Origin: Schizonepeta tenuifolia
Lineage: Eukaryota; Streptophyta; Magnoliopsida; Lamiales; Lamiaceae
Direction of reading: 5' to 3'
Length of the DNA: 64,000 bases
Assembly: GCA_029490685.1 (NCBI GenBank)
Contig: CM055957.1
Span: 68,029,294-68,093,293 of the forward strand
Both the position numbers and the translations under genes were made by a program. Positions 55,558 through 64,000 of the stretch are shown in pieces. The stretch's first letter is position 1, and each line of letters opens with the position of its first letter. The notes under the pieces were generated by a model, which made no database searches, was not told the origin of the DNA, and saw only the letters and a program-made list of their open reading frames with translations.

Positions 55558-57297
55558 ATGGCACGACAACAAGAGAAAACCATCCGTCAGATTATGTTCC
55601 CTGACGACAAGGGGATCACACCTTCAAGTATCCAGTTGCCCACCATCAATGGCAACTGGGAGCTCAAACATTCGTTGATACAGATACTGCCCAAGTTCAG
55701 CGATCATCCCGGAGAAGACCCTCAGACCCATCTTCAAGACTTTGAGATGGCGATCAGCACTGTATGGAACAATACCCCTCCTGTCCGAGATGCTGCTAGA
55801 GAACGAGATGCTGCCCAAAATATGTTTCCAGACTACGTAAGGTTACTCACGTTCCTATTTTCACTACTAGACGGAGCATGTGAGTGGCTTTACACCTTGC
55901 CAGAGGGAAGCATCGATACTTGGAAAAAGTTGCAAAAAGCTTTTCTTGACAACTACATACCCATTGGCCGGATACAAAGTGGAAGGAATGCCATTTCCTC
56001 GATCAAAATAGGTGGAAGTGAGTCGTTGTATGAATATTATAAAAGCTTCAAGAAATTGATAGCAAGATGTCCCCAACATCGAATCGAGGACATTGATTTG
56101 ATTGAGCATTTCTTAAAAGGATTAAGGGCATCTGAGAGGAAGTGGATCAATGCAGCTTGTGAGGGAGCAATAGTCGATCAATCACCAACTGAAGTGTTCA
56201 AGAAAATAGCTGCTATGGCCGATCAATCACGAGATGAAGATGATATCCCAAGAGGAGGGTATGAAGGCAGCAATGGAAATTCCGATAACTTGGTCAGCAC
56301 CATGAAAGACTTCATGGCCAAGATGAGTGGTCAAATGGAGGACTTGAAAAAGAAGGTTGATGGCAAGGAAGTTCACAGAGCTGTGAAGAAATGAGAGGTG
56401 TGTCACACAACATCCCATATCACTTCGGAATGTCCCAGTTGGTTCGTGAAAGAAGGAGAGGAGGTGAAGGCACTAGGTCAAAACCAGCAAGGTGGTGGGC
56501 AACAAAGGTTCCAGTATGGTAATAACAACAACTATGGCAACAACTACGGCTATAGGCAGAATCAGCACGAGAACCTGAGATATGGCAACAACCACTATCA
56601 AATGCCTCCTGCCCACCAACAACCACAGCAGCCTGTTCAACAGCAATATGTGCCTCCACCTCAACAGCAGCCTCAACAACAACATAACTATGTTCCTCCA
56701 CATCGAGAAACAACAAAGACGGAGTTCATGAAGGAGACCATTGATAGGTTTACCAACGAGAACCAAAGGCTTAGAAGGGATTTTGAGAACTTTCAATTAG
56801 AAAGTCGAGGTCAAGAGAACAACCTTCAAGCTCAATTAACTCACATAAATCAAACCCTGTCAAAGCTTGTAGATGACAAGAGCGGAAAGCTTCTTGCCCA
56901 AGTGGAGGTTAACAAGGAGCAAATCAATGCGGTGACTTTGCGAAGTGGTAAGGAATTGTCAGAGGTGCTGCCCAAGACCCAACTCAAAGGACCTGCTCGA
57001 GTAGAAGAAACTAAGATGAGCTCAGGAGATATCAATGACCTTTATGTAGAGTTGAAGGCAAAGCGTGAAGAAGGGATAAAGGCCAATAAGAACCCCATTT
57101 TCGATAACGAGGAGGGTGAAGCCTTGTTTGATTATGTGAAGATGGAGAGATCAAAGTTGGGGTTTGATAAAGATGACGTGTTGTTGGATTTTTTTAAGGC
57201 TGAAAAAGAAGCAGAGGCTTTGGCCAAGAGGACCGTTCCTCATAATGCTAAGGCAAAGATCCCATATCCAAGACGTTCTGCCCGCGATCATGATTAG
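55558..57297 (+). pseudogene. Athila gag
   Basis: The frame from ATG 55558 carries HPGEDPQTHLQDFEMAIST, CEWLYTLPEGSIDTWKKLQK, then FLDNYIP and LYEYYKSFKKLIARCPQH, the gag domain. A TGA at 56392-56394 replaces the first Cys of the knuckle (stop, then EVCHTTSHITSEC). The frame then continues through an Asn/Gln/Pro-rich segment (YGNNNNYGNNYGYRQNQ) and a coiled coil to a TAG at 57295-57297. A short continuation (57304-57546, EVLKKVEINLPLLMALQSM) belongs to the same polyprotein before the protease. Gag would form the particle and bind element RNA. Confidence 0.88.
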
Positions 57298-57433
57298 AAA
57301 GAGTTGGAAGACATGATGGAGGTGTTAAAGAAAGTGGAGATAAACCTGCCACTATTGATGGCATTACAATCTATGCCAAAGTGTGTAAAATTTTTGCGAG
57401 AGATGTGCTTGAAGAAGACCAAGTACCCAAATT

Positions 57434-58711
57434 ATGCCCGTTTCCATGTGGAGAATGTGTCAGTACCCGCTCAAGAAGAAGGATCCTGGCATGTTTTCTA
57501 TCCCATGCACAATAGGTACTACGTCAACACCCAAGGCGATGCTTGATCTAGGAGCTTCGATAAATGTAATGCCAAGGGCCATGTTCGATGAAATGAGGTT
57601 TGAACCTCTTTCTCCTACCCGTGTAGCCATCCAATTAGCGGACTTATCCATAGTCTACCCCGATGGAGTTCCTCATCAAACTCGTCTTCTATTTCTAGCC
57701 GACTTTTATGTTCTTGACATGGGAAAGAAAGTAATCAAGAATCCAGTGATCTTGCTTGGGAGGCCGTTCTTGAGGACGGCATGCACCAAAATCGATTGTA
57801 ATACCAGGAGGTTGACAGTTCAAGTAGCTGGAGAAGTCATCGAGTTTGACGCTTATCAGCAAAATCAAGATGATGTCCTGGAACACCTCAACACCCTCAA
57901 TGCATGTGGTCGGCAAGTGGAGACACTGAACAGCTTAAGTTGCTTCTTAGAAGACAACGAGGATGCAGTCCAGGCGGAACTCAATCTAATTCAGGGTCTT
58001 GACCTGGATCTCGACCAGCAGGAGGACAATGAGGAAGATGGTGCCTTGATGGAATTCTACGAAGGCGATGAGTACGAAAGTGATAAAGATTTATGGGAGG
58101 AGTCAGTCCATGGACATAGTTTCGACTCCACTGATGAAGACTACAACACGGATGAGGAGTTAGAGGATAACAACACTCCTAAAAACTTCCATGATGATGA
58201 AGACGAGTTTGATGAGGAACTCAAGGAACTACCCCATGATGAGACCGAGGAGTTGGTAGAAATTTTTTGGCAACAGACAGTTCTTGAGCAGGATGCCGGC
58301 TTGACAGAAGAGGATCTTGCCCAAAACGATGAACCAGCAGATGTGGAGGAATGCAGTTATGCCAGGATTCCGGGCAACATGCAACCTCAAGTGTTTGAAC
58401 CACTCAACATCCCTGAATTGAAGCCGGAGGACAGGTTGGTGCCATCACTGCAAAAGGCCCCTACATTGGAGCTGAAACCTTTGCCCAAGCACCTGAAATA
58501 CATATATCTTGGTAAGAACGAGACTTTGCCCGTGATCATACCATCCGAGCTGTCGAGCATGGAGGAGGTCCGAGTTGGTGAGGTGCTGAGCAAATTCCAG
58601 GAGGCAATAGGGTGGACCTTGGCCGACATCAAAGGCATTAACCCTTTGGACTGTGTTCATCACATCTTGACTTGGGGATCGTATACCCCGTGTCTGACAG
58701 CCGGTGGGTAA
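57434..58711 (+). pseudogene. Athila protease and acidic linker
   Basis: Shifted one base from gag, this frame reads KKKDPGMFSIPCTIG, then AMLDLGASINVMPRAMF (DLGAS active site) and NPVILLGRPFLRTA. A long acidic linker (for example DEEDEFDEELKELP-like segments over 58030-58340) leads to EVLSKFQEAIGWTLADIKGI, the start of the RT region. It breaks off after HHIL near 58668, where RT coding sequence is missing. The frameshift around 57434-57546 separates it from gag. Confidence 0.82.
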
Positions 58712-61197
58712 GTCCTGTGCACGTGGTGCCCAAGAAGTCAGGAATCCAAGTTGTTGAGAACAAGAAAAACGAGATGGTGGCCATGAGATTGCAAACCGGA
58801 TGGCGAGTGTGCATAGATTACCGAAAGCTCAACCAAAAGACGAAGAAGGATCATTTTCCTTTGCCCTTTATCGACGAGATGCTTGAGAGATTAGCTGGTA
58901 ATGACTATTATTGCTTTCTTGACGTCTATTCTGGTTACATGCAGATCTGAGTTGCTGACGAGGATCAAGGCAAGACCACATTCACGTGCCCGTTTGGCAC
59001 ATTTACATGTAGAAGGATGCCATTTGGGTTGTGTAATGCACCAGGGACGTTTCAAAGGTGTATGATGCACATTTTTCAGACATTCTTGAAGAGTGCATCG
59101 AAGTCTTCATGGACGACTTTACTGTCTACGGCAAGATCTTCGAATCATGCTTTAACAACCTGGATCGATTTTGAAGAGATGTGTTGAGAAAAGCCTCGTA
59201 TTGAACTATGAGAAATGCCATTTCATGGTGAGAGAAGGAATCGTTTTGGGGAAAGGTATTGAGGTGGACAAGGCCAAGATCGACATTATGGCCAAGTTAC
59301 CCTACCCAAGATCTGTGAAGGAGTTGAGAGGATTCTTAGGGCATGCTGGATTCTATAGGAGATTTATCAAGGACTTTGCCAAGATCGCCCAACCAATGAC
59401 GAGACTACTTCAAAATGATGTACCATGGGAGCTCAATGAAGATTTCAAAAAGGCGTTCCATGCCTTGAAGGAGAACTTGATCAAAGTCCCCATTATCCAA
59501 TCTCCGGATTGGGAGATGCCTTTTGGATTAATGTGTGATGCCAGTGGTTATGCCGTGGGAGCAGTTCTTGGGCAAAAACGTGGAAATGAGAGCTATGTCA
59601 TCTATTATGCTTCCAAGACATTGAACCCCGCCCAATGCAATTATGCCACTACGGAGAAGGAGTTGTTGGCTATTGTCTTCGCCTTAGAAAAGTTTAGATT
59701 CTATTTGCTTGGAGGTAAGACCATAGTGTACACGGATCATGCGGCATTGAAGTACTTGTTGAGCAAGATGAAGTCCAAGCCAAGATTGATTAGATGGATC
59801 ATTTTGTTGCAGGAATTTGACATAGAGATCAAAGACAAGAGTGGTGCCCAGAACCAAGTTGCCGACCACCTAAGTCGAATCCTCCAGCCTGACGATGGGG
59901 TGCCAATCAAGGAGACCTTTCCCGACAAGCACCTGAGTCTTGCCCAAGATGAACCATGGTATGCTGATATCGTGAATTACTTGGTGACTGGAGAGATACC
60001 CTCCGACCTTGGGCGTTATCAAAAGAACAAGCTTAAACACGAGAGTCGTTTCTATATTTGGGATGAGCCATATTTATGGAGGGAATGTGTGGACAAGATC
60101 ATAAGGAGGTGTGTCGAGGATAAAGAGCAAAAGAGCATTCTTGAGCATTGCCACAACAAGGAATGCGGAGGGCATTTTGGGCATCAACAGACTGCAATGA
60201 AGATTTTGGAGTGTGGTTTTTATTGGCCAACATTGTTCAGAGATTGTTATGAGTGGGTCAAGAAGTGCGAGAAGTGCAAAAGGGAAGACAACATCACAAG
60301 AAGAAACGAAATGCCCATGATACCGATCTTGCCCGTGGAGGTGTTTGATGTATGGGGCATGGATTTTATGGGACCCTTGCCGAGTTCCAAAGGCAACAAG
60401 TACATCATATTAGCAGTGACTATGTCTCGAAGTGGGTAGAGACTCGTGCTTCCAACAAGGATGATTCTAAGGTGGTTTTCAGTTTTTTGAGAACTCAAAT
60501 TTTTAATAGGTTTGGTGTACCTCTAGCTATAATTAGTGATCAAGGTTCTCATTTTTGCAACGCAACGGTGACCGCCTTGTTCAAGAAGTATGGAGTTATT
60601 CATCGTGTGTCAATAGCCTACCACCCACAAGCCAATGGACAAGCAGAATTGTCCAATCGAATAATCAAGACGATATTGAGGAAGACCATGGGCACAACAA
60701 GGAAGGATTGGAGTATGCGCCTCGATGATGCTTTATGGGCGTATAGAACTGCCTTTAAGATACCTTTTGGCATGTCCCCTTATCGCATGGTCTATGGCAA
60801 GAGATACCACTTGCCTGTGGAGCTGGAACATCGAAGGGTTGTTGTCCAACTCAACCTCGATTGGAACGAGGCAGGTGAATCAAGGAAGCTCGAGATCCAA
60901 GAACTCGATGAGATAAGACTCCAAGCCTATGACAATGCCGGCTTATACAAGGAAAGGATGAAGAAGACCCACGATCTTTTGATCAAAGAGAAGGAGTTCC
61001 ATTCGGGGAAGCTCTCAACAAAGAGGGCAGGACCTTATGAAGTACAAGCTCATTTCCCAAATGGAGCTGTTGAGATCAAGGATCCCAAGAACGGGAAGAT
61101 TTTTAAAGTTAATGGCCAGCGCTTGAAGGCCTATCTTGGGCAAGAACAGTTTGTTAAGGGGAAACCATCTGGGTTCCCTGTCGAGAAGGACCTCTGA
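58672..61197 (+). pseudogene. Athila reverse transcriptase, RNase H and integrase
   Basis: RT reads VSDSRWVSPVHVVPKKSG, GWRVCIDYRKLNQKTKKDHF, LDVYSGYMQI, then a TGA (58948-58950), then CPFGTF and RRMPFGLCNAPGTFQR. The catalytic FMDDF lies in another frame near 59107. From 59171 the frame is open: KELRGFLGHAGFYRRFIKDF, RNase H (MCDASGYAVGAVLGQKR, TTEKELLAIVFALEKFR, YTDHAALKYL, NQVADHLSR), then integrase with its zinc finger (HFGHQQ, CEKCKRE) and WGMDFMGPLP. A one-base loss near 60424 shifts it. The second frame to 61197 carries AIISDQGSHFCN, YHPQANGQAELSNR and GPYEVQAHFPNGAVEIKDP. All domains are recognisable, none intact. Confidence 0.87.
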
Positions 61198-61708
61198 CTT
61201 CTAAGGAGGGGGGTGTCGTGCCCAAGACCTTAAATGGGACGCTGTCCAGGAGGCAACCTGGTTAGTATTTTTATTTTATTATTTTTTTTTCTCGTTATTT
61301 CTTTATTTTTAGTCTTTATTTTCGTAAAAAATATTGAAAATCCAAAAAAATTAGTTAGTTTATGCTTTAGGTATTTTATTTCTTAGTATTTTATTCTAAG
61401 TCTAACCATAGAAAGAGTTTGTTTTTGGAGTATATTTGTGTTTCGAAGTGTGCAGGAGATGTTGAGCAAGATGCAGGTTGTAGAATAGAAACCATGATGG
61501 AGAAGTAAGTGGGAGACGAGCAGAGATTTTGGGCATGAACCAAGTCGTTGGTCAACGACTGTTCAAGGCGGTTACTGTACCCCTAAAACTACGCGCCCTT
61601 AAAACCACCTTAGCACGTCTACACCCCCACTACCTGATTTGAATTTCAAGTCTGCAACTTCTCATCTTCTCTCTTCTCTCTCTCCATCAAAACCTCCAAA
61701 CTCTTACC
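61198..61708 (+). other. Athila region between pol and third ORF, with purine tract
   Basis: Just after the integrase stop lies AAGGAGGGGGGTG (61203-61215), an internal polypurine tract as in Athila-type elements. The rest is AT-rich, then leader-like CT-rich DNA (61660-61690). No gene. Confidence 0.55.
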
Positions 61709-63426
61709 ATGGTGTCCACTCGCCCTAAAAATAAACTAAACAAGATCCCCACCGGAACTAACATCGACCTAACCACCAACAACCCTACCACCGCCACCAC
61801 AAAACCCAAAACTACCATAAAAAAAAACTACCCATGGAACCTGCCAAACCTTCTGCCGACCAAAACCCTTCCGTAACCATCGGAACCAGCGTACCCAAGA
61901 GCCCGCCGGTCGACGCCACGCTGTTGATGAGCGACGACAATCCAAGCCTGATGGACGAGGCGGTGAAGCAACCGGAGGAGGAGACTCAATCGAAGCCTGT
62001 ATTCGAGGAGGAGGAATTGGAAGAAGAAGCAGAGGAGGAAGAAGATGGTGGGGAGGAAGAGGAAGATAAAGGCGATGAAGGGGAAGGCGACAATGATGAT
62101 GACGAAATCGATGAGGTCATTGAAGCAGAGGCGGCAAGGTTGGTGGCGGAGGCACTGGCGCAGGCGAAGACCAAGGCTAAGAAAAGCCCGACGAAGACAA
62201 AAAGTCTCCGGCTGGCCAGCAAATGCCCTCACGGTGGCGAAGACACGCTGGCAAAGAAGTACAAATCTGCTGCTTCGGACGCCGGGTCTTTCCAACCGTC
62301 GATCTCAAAAGGGATGGCTGTCGGGACTCCATCGAGAGTTAGCGAGGAAGAAGCAGGGGATGATGTTGAGGAAGAAGAGGATGATGACCAGTCTACTCCA
62401 GCAAGTGGGCGGAATAGGAAAAAGAAGAAGGGCGCCACGGTGGTGACGTGTATGAAGCCCAGGGAATGGAAGGTGACAGCACCCAGGGTTCTCGACTTCA
62501 AACTATACGAGAACCTGGGTGTTTCCCAAGAAGTAAGGAAGCTGTTTGATGGGATAGGCTGGAGTCAGTTTTTGGAGTGGCCTGTGGAGGTATACGAGGA
62601 GCAAGTCAAGGAGGTGTACAGCACGGCGGCAGTGACAAGTGATTCCGAAACTGGGGTGAACATGATCTCCTTCTCGCTTTTGGGCGAGAAGTATGATTTC
62701 CAAGTGAGTGCTCTTAACCAGATCATGGGGATGGTGAGCTTGAGGGACCTGGCCAAGAAAGAGTTCATGGAGGCCAAGACCATGGTACCACCCCCGGGCG
62801 ATGTAGCTTACTAGGAGCAGTGGAAGAAGATCGGCAATGGAGCACCATACAACGGGGCTAACAACAAGGGAACTGAGTTGAAGACTCATGCCCTGAGACT
62901 TCGCCATCGCATTCTCGCCTACAACTTGTACGGCAAGAACGATAGTGGCAACAGCCTGAGCAACAAGGAGAGGTACCTGTTGTGGTGTATGCACACCAAG
63001 ACTAAGGTCAACTTCGCGGCCTTCCTTGGTGAGCAGCTCAAGACGGTGCTGGCAAAACAGGCTTTAGGATGTACGTGTGGACACTTCGTGACCGCTTTTG
63101 CGAAGGGAGTCGGGGTCTATGACGAGCTGAAGTGGAAGCCGATGATAATAGTCAACAAGTTGGGAGAAGCTGCCTTAAAGAAGATGAACGATATTGAGTT
63201 GAGGAATGGCAAGTACGTGTTTATCAACTACGGCACGTCAAAATCTACCAGGCGACCACCCTTGGGCAAGAAGGAGGAGGCAAGCACCAGTGCAGCGGTG
63301 CTGCCTAACATTGAGGTCGAGACCAGACTAACCAACATCGAGAAGATGTTGATCGAGATCAGGGATGCTCAGCTGGCATTCTTTTCACACCAAAGATTCA
63401 GGTATTCACCTGAATCTTCTCTTTAA
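61709..63426 (+). pseudogene. Athila third ORF in the env position (ATHILA ORF / putative plant transposon protein)
   Basis: An ATG at 61709 opens MVSTRPKNKLNKIPTGTNID. After an A-run near 61820 the frame is off by one and continues as MEPAKPSADQNPS from 61834. It contains a long Glu/Asp stretch, basic KNRKKKKG-like patches, and then a conserved part with LYENLGVSQEVRKLFDGIGW, EEQVKEVYSTA and ALNQIMGMV, resembling the 'putative plant transposon protein' family found in Athila-like elements. A TAG at 62812-62814 interrupts it; the same frame resumes with RHRILAYNLYGKND and ends in a coiled coil at 63426. I see no signal peptide or transmembrane segment, so an envelope function is not supported for this copy. 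Confidence 0.7.
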
Positions 63427-64000
63427 CTTATGTTCTTCCCTTTTGTGTTAGTGTAGGTTTTTGTTTTTCATTTTTTTTTGCGTAGAGTCTTGTTGTGTGT
63501 TTTTCTTTTTGTTGTGTCGAGAAGGTTTCTTTAGTGCCTTCACCCACAATTTGCCCAGCGAATTGTGTGGTGAAGACCTTAGAACTTCCTTCTCAGTTGT
63601 GTGAGTAAATAATTGTTGAGTCAGTTTTTGTTTTATGTTTGTAGTTGCCCAACATTGTACCCACTTTGCCTAAGGCAAAGTGTGTGGGTGTTGGGGCGTT
63701 AGTCTGTTTTGTGTGTTTTTAAAGTGCGTTTTAGTTGTTCATCAGCATGTTGGCATGATAGGTTAGAATAGATATGTTGATAGTGTTGTATGTAAATAGG
63801 TAGGACGGAATGAGATATTGGGCATGAACTGTGAGGTTTTGAGCTTTTAAATGCTATATACATATGCAACATTATTCTTTCTTGTTTGATAATGATCAAT
63901 TGACTCTTGTTGATCTAGAACTTGCCTGCATCTCTTAATTAAAACTTCATATAACTTAGTCGAATTACTTAGATGAATTAGGTATTTTTGTTCAAAGAAG
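63427..64000 (+). other. Athila 3' non-coding region, no LTR reached
   Basis: T-rich DNA after the third ORF. It does not match the 5' LTR at 53996-55238, so the 3' LTR must begin beyond 64000. TTGCCCAACATTGTACCC near 63645 and the repeated CAAAGTGTGTGGGTG are the only features noted. Confidence 0.5.

Larger units (their letters stand above)
53996..64000 (+). mobile_element. Athila-type Ty3/gypsy retrotransposon, 5' LTR to env-position ORF (3' LTR outside window)
   Basis: It contains a 5' LTR ending CTTCGTCA (55238), the primer site TGGCGCCGTTGCCGGAGA, gag with zinc knuckle and Gln/Asn-rich region, protease, RT, RNase H, integrase, an internal purine tract and a third ORF. The primer-site sequence, the CTTGGGATCGACCC motif in the LTR, the protease context and the extra 3' ORF are Athila traits. 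All major genes have stops or frameshifts. The left boundary (a TGTGAGTC near 53996) is a best guess. Confidence 0.85.

Noticed and set aside
61828..62501. Minus-strand Ser-rich and Leu-rich ORFs opposite the Athila third ORF
   Set aside because: Shadows of the Glu/Asp-rich coding strand.

Overview
The window is plant nuclear DNA, almost certainly from a eudicot. It is AT-rich, carries GT-AG introns, and is packed with plant-type transposable elements: Mutator-like, PIF/Harbinger, hAT and Stowaway elements plus two lineages of Ty3/gypsy LTR retrotransposon. Only one convincing host gene is visible, an intronless two-finger C2H2 zinc-finger repressor on the minus strand at 29969-30811 that looks like ZAT5. 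I saw no tRNA or rRNA gene and no bacterial-style feature.

Layout, left half. Positions 1-2665 are the start of a minus-strand LTR that broke into a minus-strand MULE transposase (2666-4725); both readable introns of that transposase are filled with GGTACG/CGTACC repeats. A 949-bp Harbinger relic (5542-6490, TSD TTA) and a 494-bp MITE (6931-7424) follow. Next come an acidic ORF with a slipped T-run (8957-9281), a six-copy ~200-bp tandem array (9257-10350) and a perfect 40-bp palindrome (10635-10674). A 2.1-kb field of nested CCCGCTCG/CGAGCGGG palindromes (10862-13000) surrounds the first coding exon of a second MULE (11588-12117). A third MULE (about 14600-18920) has a clearly dead minus-strand transposase and a convergent, open two-exon GRF zinc-finger gene (14616-15300). 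A fold-back hAT relic (19667-20290) follows.

Middle. A complete non-autonomous gag-only LTR element lies at 21614-24966 (TSD TATAG). Two hAT-type elements with 8-bp TSDs (25767-26483 and 28101-28774), a Tourist-like and a Stowaway MITE come before the ZAT5-like gene. From 31050 to 36883 there is non-coding DNA with microsatellites and MITE remnants.

Right half. A ~14-kb Tat/Ogre-type element (37180-51158) has degraded gag-pol, an archaeal-type RNase H, two intron-like interruptions around the RNase H region, a leader with 87-bp tandem repeats, and a multi-exon antisense gene of the 'putative gypsy-type transposon' family between integrase and the 3' LTR. Its 3' end is rearranged: a 104-bp LTR stub, a second copy of the 5' flanking DNA, then a complete LTR. 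A 458-bp Mutator-type MITE with a 9-bp TSD (51464-51921) and anonymous DNA follow. From about 53996 to the window end is an Athila-type element with broken gag, protease, RT and integrase and a third ORF in the env position; its 3' LTR lies outside the window.

Most coding capacity here is therefore transposon-derived and pseudogenised. The most unusual structures are the palindromic word clusters in the first two MULE-like elements, the duplicated flank plus LTR at the 3' end of the Tat element, and that element's introns and antisense gene.
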